Position numbers and translations under genes: made by a program. From Bacillota bacterium (GTDB lineage: Bacteria; Bacillota; Syntrophomonadia; Syntrophomonadales; DTU052): a stretch of DNA of 49,631 nucleotides. Below, in pieces: positions 7,856-16,727 of this stretch. Below the pieces are notes generated by a model. That model was given only the letters and a program-made list of their open reading frames with translations, had not been told where the DNA came from and made no database searches. The number at the start of each line of letters is the position of its first letter. Within the stretch, counting starts at the first letter, position 1. The stretch spans positions 1 through 49,631 of the forward strand of contig JAKOVY010000097.1 in NCBI GenBank assembly GCA_029781825.1, read 5' to 3'.

Positions 7856-9202
7856 ATGACTGATTTGAAGAGCAGAATCAGAGAATTGATTGACGAGCAC
7901 CAGTGGCAGAAGCTTCGCGATGAAGCATTATGGGAAAAATGGCTTATTCCCGATATCGCAGAAGCTCTGCTGGGGCTCAACAAGAAAAACCGGGTGCTGG
8001 CTTTCCGTCTCATTCCCCGGGAAATGTCCGCTGAAGTTTTTGCCTATCTGGAAAAGGAAGACCGTAATGCCCTGCTCAAGGACCTGACGGACGAGGAAAC
8101 CCGGAGGCTGCTGGCGGATTTGCAGCCGGATGACCGGACTACGCTCTTTGAAGAACTTCCGGGACAGGTTACCCAGCGCCTGCTCAACTTACTGAGTCCG
8201 GAGGATTTGCGTGAAGCCCGCTTCCTCCTGGGTTACCCGGAATACAGTGTCGGCCGTCTCATGACTCCCAACTACGTGGCGGTACGACCGGAATGGACCG
8301 TGGCCCAGGCCCTGGAACACTGCCGGGTAAAGGGAAAGAGCAGCGAGACCCTCCATGTCATTTACGTGGTAGATGCGAACTGGAAGCTCCTGGACGCCCT
8401 GGAATTGTCCCGATTCATCATGGCTGAACCGACCCAGAAGGTAGAGGAAATCATGACCAATTCTTTTGTGAGCCTCTCGGCCTTTGATCACCAGGAAGAG
8501 GCGGTGAAAATGTTTCGGAAATATGATGTCTACTCTCTGCCGGTGGTTGATTCAGACGGAGTTCTGTTGGGCTTGGTCACCTTTGACGACGTGTTCGATG
8601 TAGCCCAGGAAGAGACTACCGAAGATATATACAAGAGCGCGGCCGTTAACCCCCTGACTACCAGTTATCGCGAAGCCAGCATCTGGGAACTGTACAGCAA
8701 GCGGGTCGGCTGGCTGGTGGTACTGGTGTTTGTAAGCCTGCTTTCAGCGGGAGTGCTGACCTTCTTCGAGGAAACGCTCCAGAAGGTGATAGCACTGAGC
8801 ATCTTTATACCCCTGCTGTTGGGCAGCGGCGGTAATGCCGGCGCCCAGTCGGCGACACTTATGGTCCGGGCCCTTGCTACCGGAGACCTGCAGTTGAGCA
8901 ACTGGTTTTCTACGGCGGTGAAGGAGATGGTGGTAGGGCTGTTTCTGGGGGCTACCCTGGGGGTTCTGAGCACGACATTCGGGTTTGTGCACGGCGGATG
9001 GGAAATCGGAGTGATCGTCGGCCTTACCACTGTAGGAATCATACTGCTGGCAAGCCTGATCGGGATGATACTGCCGTTTATTCTAACCCGTCTCCAGCTG
9101 GATCCGGCGGTAGCCAGCAGTCCCTTGATAACATCAATAACCGACTTTCTGGGTTTGCTTCTATACTTTTTGGTCGCCGGATTGATACTAGGATTCTTAT
9201 AA
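7856..9202 (+). CDS. mgtE: Magnesium transporter MgtE
   Basis: 448 residues with full MgtE architecture. An acidic superhelical N domain (about 1-130) contains the repeated L..L.PEDR-like units. A pair of CBS domains (about 135-255) includes YSVGRLMTPNYVAVRPEWTV and VEEIMTNSFVSLSAFDHQEEAVKMFRKYDVYSLPVVD. A membrane domain of five helices (about 280-448) has the conserved GSGGNAGAQSATLMVRALATGD pore motif. MgtE homodimers form a Mg2+-selective channel gated by Mg2+ binding between the N and CBS domains. The start ATG 7856 follows GAGGG at seven bases. The next gene begins 28 bases later and may be co-transcribed. Confidence 0.96.
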   Translation: MTDLKSRIRELIDEHQWQKLRDEALWEKWLIPDIAEALLGLNKKNRVLAFRLIPREMSAEVFAYLEKEDRNALLKDLTDEETRRLLADLQPDDRTTLFEELPGQVTQRLLNLLSPEDLREARFLLGYPEYSVGRLMTPNYVAVRPEWTVAQALEHCRVKGKSSETLHVIYVVDANWKLLDALELSRFIMAEPTQKVEEIMTNSFVSLSAFDHQEEAVKMFRKYDVYSLPVVDSDGVLLGLVTFDDVFDVAQEETTEDIYKSAAVNPLTTSYREASIWELYSKRVGWLVVLVFVSLLSAGVLTFFEETLQKVIALSIFIPLLLGSGGNAGAQSATLMVRALATGDLQLSNWFSTAVKEMVVGLFLGATLGVLSTTFGFVHGGWEIGVIVGLTTVGIILLASLIGMILPFILTRLQLDPAVASSPLITSITDFLGLLLYFLVAGLILGFL

Positions 9203-9230
9203 ACGCTAAAACAGACGGGGAAGGAATACT

Positions 9231-9668
9231 ATGAAATACAGCCAAGGTCATCTGGGACGGGTCCTGGTAATAAAAATAGAACACGGCGATGATCTGCTGA
9301 ACGAACTGAGGCAGCTGGCTATCAAAGAAAAACTGTCGGCTGCGGTTCTGTTTTTGATCGGCGCTTTGAAAAAAGCCTCCCTGGTAGCAGGACCGCAGGA
9401 GGACATAATACCCCCATCACCGGTATGGAACAGTTTCGACAATGCCCATGAGATGGTAGGCATCGGGACCCTTTTTCTGGATCAAGACCAACAACCGGTG
9501 ATCCACCTTCATGCGGCGGCGGGACGTGCTGATGACTGCCGAACCGGATGTATAAGAGGGGACGCCGAAGCCTACCTGGTGGTAGAGGTCATCATTATGG
9601 AGATTCTCGGCAGCGGTGCCATACGCAAGCCGGACGCCGTTACCGGAATGGATATGCTGGGGTTTTAA
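9231..9668 (+). CDS. PPC-domain (DUF296) protein
   Basis: 145 residues forming one PPC/DUF296 domain. MKYSQGHLGRVLVIKIEHGDDLLNELRQLA begins the first strand and helix, with the conserved LIGALKKASLV, HLHAAAGRAD (metal/trimer-core His cluster) and a closing strand. In plants the domain follows AT-hooks. Bacterial stand-alone copies form trimers and are annotated as putative DNA-binding proteins, but their function is not established. The start ATG 9231 follows GGAAGGAA. The stop overlaps the stop region of the convergent siroheme reductase gene by four bases. Confidence 0.85.
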   Translation: MKYSQGHLGRVLVIKIEHGDDLLNELRQLAIKEKLSAAVLFLIGALKKASLVAGPQEDIIPPSPVWNSFDNAHEMVGIGTLFLDQDQQPVIHLHAAAGRADDCRTGCIRGDAEAYLVVEVIIMEILGSGAIRKPDAVTGMDMLGF

Positions 9669-10558
9669 TTAAGTTTCTCATCAGAGGTGGTCAGGACTGC
9701 CGAGCGCAGTGTTTCCAGGCCAATCCGGTCAATCATGCGGCCGATCCTCTCGTTGCGCTTGCCGTTCTGCTGATAGAAGTCGAGGATGCGGTCTACGATT
9801 TCCAGGACCTCATCCGGTTCCCGGTGTTCGACGAGAACATCCCCCAGGCGCGGTCTCAGTCCGGCGTTACCTCCTACCATGATGGTAAAGCCCTTGGGCG
9901 TACCCATGATGCCGATGTCGCGCACGGCCGGCTCTGAACATGAATTCTGGCAGCCGCTGACTGCGATTTTCATCTTCCCCGGAAGTTCCCGCCCGTGGTA
10001 GCGCTTGTCGATTTCCAACCCTAGGCTTACCGAATCCTGCTGCCCCCGTTTGCAGAAAGTGGTTCCCGGGCATATCTTGACACTGCGCAGACAGAGGCCG
10101 ACGGCGGCTCCGGGTTCCATTCCCAGGTCGCTCCAGGCCGATTCAACATCTTCCGGCTTAAGACCAACTATGGCAATCCGCTGGGCTGATGTCACTTTTA
10201 TGGCTGCCGCCCGGTACTTTTCAGCCACATCCGCAATCTTGCGCAGAGTCTGGGGATCGGTTATACCGCCGGGTATGTGCGGAACTATGGCATAAGTTTG
10301 TTTATCCCGCTGCAGCACGGCACCATGAGGATGGGCCATGGCTTTGGTTTCTGCCGTCAATTCTCCTTTGTCCACTGACTGGAGCTTTTCCAGCAAGCGG
10401 TGGACATCCATACCGTGTAATTCCGCAGCACCGGCTATAGTCTCGCCGGCGGCAGAGGGACATCCCAGACACTTCATACCCATCTCCTGAAATATCGCGG
10501 CTGTTTTCGGGTTATTCTTAATGACTTCTTCAACAGTGGTGTCCTTGGTGATTTCCAC
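9665..10558 (-). CDS. DUF1858 + siroheme/[4Fe-4S] nitrite/sulfite reductase-like protein
   Basis: 297 residues, two modules. Residues 1-60 are a DUF1858 domain with CLGC (Cys30, Cys33). Residues 80-290 are a short nitrite/sulfite reductase unit: KVTSAQRIAIVG (siroheme-side Arg), then C-x5-C (ICPGTTFC, Cys163/Cys169) and C-x3-C (SGCQNSC, Cys203/Cys207), the four ligands of the [4Fe-4S]-siroheme centre. The length is about half that of assimilatory enzymes and fits small single-repeat reductases or NAD(P)-free electron-transfer relatives. No partner reductase genes flank it, so the substrate (sulfite, nitrite or another) is undecided. The start ATG 10558 is preceded by GGAGG. Confidence 0.85.
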   Translation of the reverse strand: MEITKDTTVEEVIKNNPKTAAIFQEMGMKCLGCPSAAGETIAGAAELHGMDVHRLLEKLQSVDKGELTAETKAMAHPHGAVLQRDKQTYAIVPHIPGGITDPQTLRKIADVAEKYRAAAIKVTSAQRIAIVGLKPEDVESAWSDLGMEPGAAVGLCLRSVKICPGTTFCKRGQQDSVSLGLEIDKRYHGRELPGKMKIAVSGCQNSCSEPAVRDIGIMGTPKGFTIMVGGNAGLRPRLGDVLVEHREPDEVLEIVDRILDFYQQNGKRNERIGRMIDRIGLETLRSAVLTTSDEKLN

Positions 10559-10657
10559 GTCAATACCTCCTTACAAGCTTACTTTAGTATCGCCTTACCT
10601 GGAGTAGGTCATTCATGATTAAGGTTCAGCCCTCATGCGCCAATGCAACAATAGAAA

Positions 10658-10693
10658 AGGTCATGTTCAGCAGATGGTACCCAAACATGACCT
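10658..10693 (-). terminator. Terminator after the CoA-transferase gene
   Basis: Arms AGGTCATGTT (10658-10667) and AACATGACCT (10684-10693) are perfectly complementary. On the minus strand the stem is followed by TTTTCT. It lies 28 bases past the CoA-transferase stop. Confidence 0.8.
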
Positions 10694-10720
10694 GAGGAAA
10701 TTAGCAGATTAGGCTGCCTG

Positions 10721-12073
10721 TTAAATCAGATCCCGGCGCCGAGCCTCGAATCTCAACTCATCTCTGAAGTCGGGATGGGCAATGTTGATCAGATTCAAGA
10801 CCCGCTGCCTTACTGACTTGCCCTTGATTTTGGCCACTCCGTATTCGGTTATAACGTAATCGGTACAGGCGCGGGGAGTAGTAATAATACCTCCCGGGGT
10901 AATCTGCGGCGCAATTTTCGAGATCGGATGACCACCGTTCGCCCGCGGCCGGGCAACCGACGGGGTAGCGATGATCGAGACGCCGCCTTTGGACTCGAAA
11001 GCGCCTTCAACAAAGTCCAGCTGTCCTCCGGGGTGAGTATACTGTTTCCAGCCCATTGACTCAGAACAGACCTGACCGGTTAAATCAACCTGCAGGCAGG
11101 CATTGATGGAGACTAGATTGTCATTGCGTCCTATGATGTGAGGATCATTTACAAAATCAACCGGATGGAACTCGACCCCTGGATTGTCATCGATCCATTC
11201 ATAGAGTTTTTTGGTCCCCATGGCAAAAGTGAAGATACAGCGGTAGGGCATAAAGTTCTTGCGCTGATTGGTAATAACGCCGGCTTCCCATAATTCCACC
11301 ATGGTATCGCAGGCCATCTCCGAGTGAACGCCGAGATCCTTGACACCGGTATCGAGGAAAGCCTTGGCTACTGCATTGGGTATGCTGCCGATGCCGAGCT
11401 GAATAGTGCTTCCGTCCTTTACGAATTCTGCGCAGTAACGACCGATGGTTTCCTCTTCAGGGGTTAGCGGCCCGGGCTCGGGGAGCACTGCCAGGTCCTG
11501 GTCCGCTTCGACTATGGCGTCAATCTCCGAAATATGAATGTAATTTAATCCCCGGCTTCTCGGCATCTTGTTGTTTACCTGGGCAATGACCAGGTAGCGG
11601 TCGTCACCTTCCCGCCGCCGCCGAGCGGCATTGTGGGCAATGGCGAGAGTGGTGTCCGCACCCACTCCAAGGCAGAAATATCCGTGCTTGTCCATGGGAG
11701 TGACGTTCAACATGGCCACGTGCATGGGACGATAGCTCTCGTCCGTATAAATCTTGGGCATGTTACGGAAAAGTATCGGGCTCATGGTAAAGTCGCCGCT
11801 GACTACCTTGTCGCGGGAAGCTGTCGGATAGCCGCAATCCACTCGGATGTTGGTGTCCCGGTTGAGCTTGTGCCAGGTGTTTTGGGGATGGATGTCCACA
11901 ATGTGGTTTATGGTGATGTTTTCGACCTCGGGTTCCCGCTCAATCAGTGCATTTACCAGGGCAAGCGGGACCGGTACGGCGATGCCGATCCACACCTCGG
12001 TATTGTTCTTAATCAATTTGACTGCATCTTCGGCTGACATCAGCTTCTTTTTGTACATCTCCTGCAGATTCAT
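10721..12073 (-). CDS. Acetyl-CoA hydrolase/transferase family CoA-transferase (butyrate/4-hydroxybutyrate type)
   Basis: 450 residues, the usual length of class I butyryl-CoA:acetate or 4-hydroxybutyrate CoA-transferases. The catalytic Glu is in GVHSEMACD (Glu252). The CoA-site glycine-rich segments are LGIGSIPNAVAKAF (226-239) and the C-terminal GGHPISKIAPQITPGGIITTPRACTDYVITEYGVA. The enzyme swaps CoA between short-chain acids without ATP, as in butyrate oxidation or fermentation. It is a single-gene unit with its own terminator. The start ATG 12073 follows AAGGAGTG. Which acid is used cannot be told from the sequence. Confidence 0.92.
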   Translation of the reverse strand: MNLQEMYKKKLMSAEDAVKLIKNNTEVWIGIAVPVPLALVNALIEREPEVENITINHIVDIHPQNTWHKLNRDTNIRVDCGYPTASRDKVVSGDFTMSPILFRNMPKIYTDESYRPMHVAMLNVTPMDKHGYFCLGVGADTTLAIAHNAARRRREGDDRYLVIAQVNNKMPRSRGLNYIHISEIDAIVEADQDLAVLPEPGPLTPEEETIGRYCAEFVKDGSTIQLGIGSIPNAVAKAFLDTGVKDLGVHSEMACDTMVELWEAGVITNQRKNFMPYRCIFTFAMGTKKLYEWIDDNPGVEFHPVDFVNDPHIIGRNDNLVSINACLQVDLTGQVCSESMGWKQYTHPGGQLDFVEGAFESKGGVSIIATPSVARPRANGGHPISKIAPQITPGGIITTPRACTDYVITEYGVAKIKGKSVRQRVLNLINIAHPDFRDELRFEARRRDLI

Positions 12074-12596
12074 ATTTTCACTCCTTGATGAATGTTAATG
12101 TGAGGAGCGAGGCGCAACCGGAGTATGGATACAAACCGAACGGCTCTCACTCTGCTGTAATTGGTGCTTTATGTGAACATCCAGCGTGACCGCTGCGGCC
12201 GGTATCGAAGGTATGTGTGTTTCAACGCTCCTTTCCAATCTCAAGTGTTTAAGTTACGAGCTTAGTTGCCTTTCCTTGGTTACAGGGTGCAGGTTACATC
12301 TTTCTTTTCCATTCACCCCTGGATCAATTTAACAAGAAATATGCAACATAGTAGGAGATTGTGTCAGTATCTGTTTTTCAGTATAAAACCATTTCATTGC
12401 GGATTGCAATTTGGAGGAGGACAGAGGCTAATTACATTAGAGACTTTACGCCCGGTGTTATTGACAAGAAAACTTAAAGACCCCCCACCCAGGGGGTATT
12501 CATTCCTAAGGGAAACATTCACATAGTAGTTAATAAAATTTCTGCCACCCATTTGCACCCCGGTTTTTAACCTGGAGGAATTATTTCAAAAACATA
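12074..12596. other. Intergenic region between CoA-transferase and the island
   Basis: No supportable gene. The open frame at 12266-12526 lacks a ribosome-binding site. A hairpin of ACCCCC/GGGGGT around 12480-12497 is followed on the minus strand by a T-rich stretch and may be a weak terminator. No clear -10/-35 pair for the CoA-transferase was found. Confidence 0.35.
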
Positions 12597-12622
12597 AAGC
12601 CCCTCCAACCCTGGAGGGGCTT
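12597..12622 (-). terminator. Terminator behind the displaced tRNA-Lys 3' end
   Basis: Perfect arms AAGCCCCTCC (12597-12606) and GGAGGGGCTT (12613-12622), followed on the minus strand by TATGTTTTTG. It lies ten bases past the 3' end of the tRNA fragment, where a tRNA terminator should be, and probably served the original tRNA-Lys gene. Confidence 0.8.
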
Positions 12623-12631
12623 CGTTATCCA

Positions 12632-12677
12632 TGGTGGACACGTAGGAATCGAACCTGCAACCTTCTGATTAAGAGTC
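12632..12677 (-). pseudogene. Truncated tRNA-Lys: displaced 3' half (putative att site)
   Basis: These 46 bases match the 3' 47 bases of the complete tRNA-Lys at 17026-17101, in the same orientation. There is one deletion and two substitutions in the acceptor/T-stem end, then 29 identical bases (12649-12677) running through the T arm, variable loop and into the anticodon loop. The match stops abruptly at 12677. The 5' half is missing. This is the classic mark of integration at a tRNA gene: the element restores the tRNA at one end and pushes the old 3' end away. Confidence 0.85.
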
Positions 12678-12709
12678 CCGTAATGTAGGGTTATTGTCTA
12701 CTAATGGCC

Positions 12710-14311
12710 TTATTTTGTCTTTTGTATAGCAGTTTCCACTAACAGTGTCTTGTGTACTTTACCGATTGTAGTCATGGGTAGCTGGCTTTCGAAAAATACT
12801 CTCGTGGGCACTTTATAGTTTGCTAGTCTGGATTTGCAGTATTCTATGAGTTCGTCCTCCATAACCTTTGAATCCGGTTTAGTCACTACAAACGCGACCC
12901 CAACTTCACCTTTGATGTCATGAGGAATTCCCACAACCGCAGCCATAGCTACTGCCGGGTGTTCCATTAACTTATCTTCGATTTCTTTAGGATAAACATT
13001 AAAGCCACTATTTATGTACATTTCTTTGGTTCTTCCGGCAATGACCAGGTACCCGTCCTCATCTAGATAGCCTAGATCCCCCATGTAAAACCATCCATCA
13101 TCAAAAGGTTTTGCCAACTCTTCAGGCAAATCCAAATATCTGTCGAATAACATGTCAGATTTAACTGCCACTTCTCCGATCTCCCCATGGGGCACTTCTT
13201 TTCGAGTAACCGGATCTACAATTTTGAGCTGGGACCCCTCAGCAACTCTGCCTACTGTAGAGCTTTTCTCGAAGGAATCATGCGGTGATGTGTAACATAT
13301 GAAGCCACTTACTTCAGTTGCTCCATAACATGCAATTAAAGGACATTTGAATACTTCGTTCATCTTTTGTAATACGCTGGGTGATGCCGAAGACCCATCA
13401 TGAAGAACAAGTCTAACACTAGGCACGTCGGCTTTATTCAGGTTGGGATAAGTTGCGAATAACATCTCAAACATAGTCGGAACCCCTCCGACAGCGTCAA
13501 CCTTTTCTTGCTGAATTAGTTTTAACATCTCCTGTGGATTGAAAAGTTCCTGTAAGACGACAGTGGCACCGTTTGATAGAATAGCAAGTGAGCAACAAGT
13601 TGCACCTCCAACATGATTAAGCGGTACAGGAACAAGGAGCTTCTCGCCAACATTGAGTTCAATATTCCGTGCCCAGGGGCGGAGCATTGCAATGATACTT
13701 TTCTGAGTTAGCACTGCCCCTTTTGGTTTACCGGTAGTTCCAGATGTAAAGATAATGAAGTTGTCATTATCGGGCTTCACCTGTTTTGATGCACTGGATA
13801 CTACATCGGTATCAATATCAACATCAATTAGATCATAGAAATTAATAGCGCCTGGGAATTCTGTTTCCCCAATAAACACATAGTGTTTGACACTTGGTAA
13901 CTGATCCTTAATTGCTGAAAGGAACTTGCTGTAATCGATATTCGCCAACTGGCTCATGCAAACCATAACCGAGGGCCGGGAAACACCGCACATGTAAATA
14001 ACTTCTTCCTGCTGGTAGCGATAGTTTAAGCCAACTATGGCCGCTCCAATCTTTGACGCGGCCATCCATAGAATTATAAACTCAGGCCGGTTGGGTAGAA
14101 TCACGGCAATTCGGTCATTAGCCTTTATTCCCATTCGTATTAGGCTTGCAGCTAAGATGTTGGCCTTCTGATTGAGCTCTTCGTATGTAATCGCCTGATC
14201 TTTAAATAGAATCGCATTGTGTTTGGGTATTTCGCGAGCTCTGTCTTCGATAAACTCTATTAAAGTATTTTCCTTTTGAAGCAATTCTACGATTGGATTA
14301 TGTAACGCCAT
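12710..14311 (-). CDS. AMP-forming acyl-CoA synthetase
   Basis: 533 residues, full-length ANL-superfamily ligase. The P-loop is FTSGTTGKPKG (about 189-199), the adenine-site motif YGATE (about 334-338), the hinge region YMGDLGYLDEDGYLVIAGRTKEMY, and the catalytic Lys lies in TTIGKVHK near the C-terminus. It converts a carboxylic acid, ATP and CoA to acyl-CoA and AMP. Medium-length or aromatic acids are likely for this subgroup, but the substrate cannot be read from the sequence. It is the second gene of a two-gene operon, 26 bases after the AbfD/HpaB-like gene, which suggests it supplies that enzyme with its CoA thioester. The start ATG 14311 follows AAGGAGGAG. Confidence 0.93.
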   Translation of the reverse strand: MALHNPIVELLQKENTLIEFIEDRAREIPKHNAILFKDQAITYEELNQKANILAASLIRMGIKANDRIAVILPNRPEFIILWMAASKIGAAIVGLNYRYQQEEVIYMCGVSRPSVMVCMSQLANIDYSKFLSAIKDQLPSVKHYVFIGETEFPGAINFYDLIDVDIDTDVVSSASKQVKPDNDNFIIFTSGTTGKPKGAVLTQKSIIAMLRPWARNIELNVGEKLLVPVPLNHVGGATCCSLAILSNGATVVLQELFNPQEMLKLIQQEKVDAVGGVPTMFEMLFATYPNLNKADVPSVRLVLHDGSSASPSVLQKMNEVFKCPLIACYGATEVSGFICYTSPHDSFEKSSTVGRVAEGSQLKIVDPVTRKEVPHGEIGEVAVKSDMLFDRYLDLPEELAKPFDDGWFYMGDLGYLDEDGYLVIAGRTKEMYINSGFNVYPKEIEDKLMEHPAVAMAAVVGIPHDIKGEVGVAFVVTKPDSKVMEDELIEYCKSRLANYKVPTRVFFESQLPMTTIGKVHKTLLVETAIQKTK

Positions 14312-14337
14312 ATTGGTGAACTCCTCCTTCTCAGTTA

Positions 14338-15780
14338 TCAGACTTGTGAATTAATACCACAGATATCCTTAACGTTTTCTATTTGTGTCCTTAAGTCATA
14401 ATTCCGCATAACCTCTAACCTATTGGTCTCAGGTGTCCCTACAGCACATATCGCACTTGATAAGAAGTAACCACCGAATCTCGATGCAGTCAATTCTTGG
14501 ATAAAGTACAGTAATCTTAACCTGTCTTCCGTGGGTACTGATTCCTTCCCTTTGAAATATTTCTCAATAAGCGGTCTGGTTTCCGGATTTACATAGTCGG
14601 CTTCCAGGGGCATGGTAGTAACAGCTCCCCCTGCTATCTCCATTAGCATTCCCAGGAATTCCACGAAACGTAACCTGGTGTAATAGAGACCCGCATTTCC
14701 AATTGAGATGTCTGGAATAGAGAAACCGCTAGGGTGTTCAACCGCATTGGCAATAGCACCAAGGACACATCCCCAACCAATCTGTGACGAGATCGCCATG
14801 TCATTTATTTTGCTTCTAATATGGCTAGCTTTTGAGACGCCGTTATAGTCAGCTATTAATGCTGCAGCACCTGCAATCATGTCCGTACGCGCTGAAACGC
14901 AGGTTGCTTTTGCAATGCGTGCATAGGAAGAGAATAAATAAATGAATCTATCGGTGAATTCCCATTCCCCGGCCATGAAAACGTTTTCCCATGGTACAAA
15001 TACGTTATCAAATACAGTTAAACACTCGACCATGTTATGTCTTATGCTGGCAGGGTTCGTCATTTCGGTTGGTTGTAATGGACAAGGAGATGGCCTGGTA
15101 ATAAAGGTAATTCCTTTTGTATCAATGGGAATAGCGAAGGATACCGCGTAGTCCCTGTCTTCTTCACCCAGGCGACCACATGGGGCACAGAAAATATAGT
15201 GGGTTAATGGAGCACTTGATGTATGCATTTTAGCTCCATTGACGATAATTCCATCTGGGGTTCTATCAACAATATGCAGGAACAAGTCAGGGTCTGCTTG
15301 GCGACTCGGAGGTAGGGAGCGATCACCTTTAGGATCCATAAGGCCCAGGCAAAATCGGTCGTCACTTTTTTGCATTTTCTTGAAAAATTCTTTAACTCTC
15401 TCGTGATAGTTGGTACCTTTAGTTTTATCAATTTCGTAAGTTACTGCCCAAATTGCTGCTGGACCTACGCCCATGCAAAACGAACAAAAATTTCGAGCAT
15501 TGTTTTTTTTCATTACCTCAACCATTTTTCTCCATTCATCTTTGCCTTGTCGAATGTGTGTCCAGAAACTTACTTCCTCATTTATGAGGGGTGACCAGCA
15601 GACAAAGTCGTCTCTTTTCTCAGGATCGTGCATCCAATCGTAAAACTTGCAATTTTCCTCGAGCGATGATTTAAAGTAAGAACTGTTAACAACATCAGTA
15701 ACTTGTTCACCGGCAATAAATACCCTTGGATTTTGCTTTCGTAAGCTATCCAAGTATTGTTCTTTGGTTCTGATTGCCAT
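14338..15780 (-). CDS. 4-hydroxybutyryl-CoA dehydratase / 4-HPA 3-hydroxylase (HpaB) family flavoenzyme
   Basis: 480 residues, the usual family length. The sequence tracks the clostridial 4-hydroxybutyryl-CoA dehydratase AbfD closely: TYEIDKTKGTNYHERV (114-129), MDPKGDRSLPPSRQADPDLFL (148-168, partly), NGAKMHTS (181-188), VFDNVFVPWENVF (256-268) and GAAALIADYNG (304-314). From memory, AbfD binds [4Fe-4S] through Cys99, Cys103, His292 and Cys299. Here the matching positions are Cys99/Cys102 (spacing shortened by one), Ala287 in place of His, and Cys294. It may therefore lack the cluster and act as a flavin-only acyl-CoA enzyme, or use a modified cluster. It is first in the operon with an acyl-CoA ligase. 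The start is ATG 15780. Confidence 0.85.
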   Translation of the reverse strand: MAIRTKEQYLDSLRKQNPRVFIAGEQVTDVVNSSYFKSSLEENCKFYDWMHDPEKRDDFVCWSPLINEEVSFWTHIRQGKDEWRKMVEVMKKNNARNFCSFCMGVGPAAIWAVTYEIDKTKGTNYHERVKEFFKKMQKSDDRFCLGLMDPKGDRSLPPSRQADPDLFLHIVDRTPDGIIVNGAKMHTSSAPLTHYIFCAPCGRLGEEDRDYAVSFAIPIDTKGITFITRPSPCPLQPTEMTNPASIRHNMVECLTVFDNVFVPWENVFMAGEWEFTDRFIYLFSSYARIAKATCVSARTDMIAGAAALIADYNGVSKASHIRSKINDMAISSQIGWGCVLGAIANAVEHPSGFSIPDISIGNAGLYYTRLRFVEFLGMLMEIAGGAVTTMPLEADYVNPETRPLIEKYFKGKESVPTEDRLRLLYFIQELTASRFGGYFLSSAICAVGTPETNRLEVMRNYDLRTQIENVKDICGINSQV

Positions 15781-16085
15781 AGTTTTTCCCCTTTCAAATC
15801 AATTACTTCAACGTTCGTTATTTTTGTTTTTATGCTCAACAAAGAATAGATATTATAATATGACACCCCCATTTCATAGGATCATACTGAGAAAAATGAA
15901 TATCTATCGACTGGTCGATAGATAAAATGTAGCATGGCATGTATTAAAATGTCAATTATGTATAATCGTATAAAATCGACAAACCGGGTTGGTAATAAAA
16001 GGGTGAATAACTTGATTTTTGACGGAGTTAAGATAACTAGTATACTATTAGATTGGTTAATAACAAGTTTGTGGAGGAGTCTTTT
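15781..16085. promoter_or_regulatory. Divergent regulatory region of the island, with TetR-type operator at 15901-15924
   Basis: Two perfectly complementary ten-base arms, TATCTATCGA (15901-15910) and TCGATAGATA (15915-15924), flank CTGG. This is the size and form of a TetR-family operator and lies between the divergent operon and the regulator gene. A second palindrome, TAGTATACTA, is at 16038-16047. An AT-rich TATTATAAT stretch near 15850-15860 could hold the -10 of the minus-strand operon. Confidence 0.65.
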
Positions 16086-16727
16086 GTGGAAAAACACTAT
16101 TACCAATCCAGTCAGGCAAGCATAATAAGCAATATGGATACTACTCGCGAACGCATTTTGTATGTGGCAGAGGATTTATTTGCAAAAAAAGGATTCTATG
16201 AAACTTCTCTACGTGATATATGTTCAGTTATTGGTATTGCTAACTCCTCACTTTTATACTATTTCCCATCCAAGAAAAAACTATATGGGGCTGTTCTTCG
16301 AAGAATTACCGAAAGCTTGAATGTAGTTATAGCTGATCTTCCAACCGAATCTGCCAACCCAGAACATGATATCAGCATAATCGTGCAACGTCTGATGGAT
16401 TGGGCGCGTAATAATCCTGTTCGAATGCAGATTTTGATGCGAGAGACATTGGACAACCGTGAGCGGTTACCGAAAATCAAACACTTCTTTCTTTCAGACT
16501 TAGTCAAGTCAATGCGTCAGCCTATAGACAGGATTAAGGAAAAGGGGGAACTTCAAGGGTTTGACCCTGATTTATTTCTGTTTCATCTTATCGGAGCGAT
16601 TAGCTATTTTTCGGTTGCTCTTCCGACCATTAGCCACGTGATCGAAAGAAATGATGCGCAAGAGTTACAGCGGAAATATGAAGAGACCATCCTGAATGTT
16701 ATTACTTCATGTATACAACGCCGATAG
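16086..16727 (+). CDS. TetR/AcrR-family transcriptional regulator
   Basis: 213 residues from GTG 16086, chosen because GGAGGAG (16073-16079) stands six bases upstream; an ATG at 16053 has no such site. The DNA-binding helix-turn-helix is at about 21-65 (TRERILYVAEDLFAKKGFYETSLRDICSVIGIANSSLLYYFPSKKKL), the canonical TetR pattern. The C-terminal ligand domain is helical, with a hydrophobic pocket segment LFLFHLIGAISYFSVALPTI. It probably represses the divergent ligase/flavoenzyme operon and responds to its substrate or acyl-CoA product. That is inferred from position and the palindrome between the genes. Confidence 0.9.
   Translation: MEKHYYQSSQASIISNMDTTRERILYVAEDLFAKKGFYETSLRDICSVIGIANSSLLYYFPSKKKLYGAVLRRITESLNVVIADLPTESANPEHDISIIVQRLMDWARNNPVRMQILMRETLDNRERLPKIKHFFLSDLVKSMRQPIDRIKEKGELQGFDPDLFLFHLIGAISYFSVALPTISHVIERNDAQELQRKYEETILNVITSCIQRR

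Noticed and set aside
12266-12526. 86-residue plus-strand frame in the gap before the island
   Set aside because: No ribosome-binding site, no domain-like pattern, and it runs through a hairpin region.
16053-16085. ATG 16053 as the start of the TetR regulator
   Set aside because: No Shine-Dalgarno sequence before it, while GTG 16086 has GGAGGAG at six bases and gives a normal TetR N-terminus.
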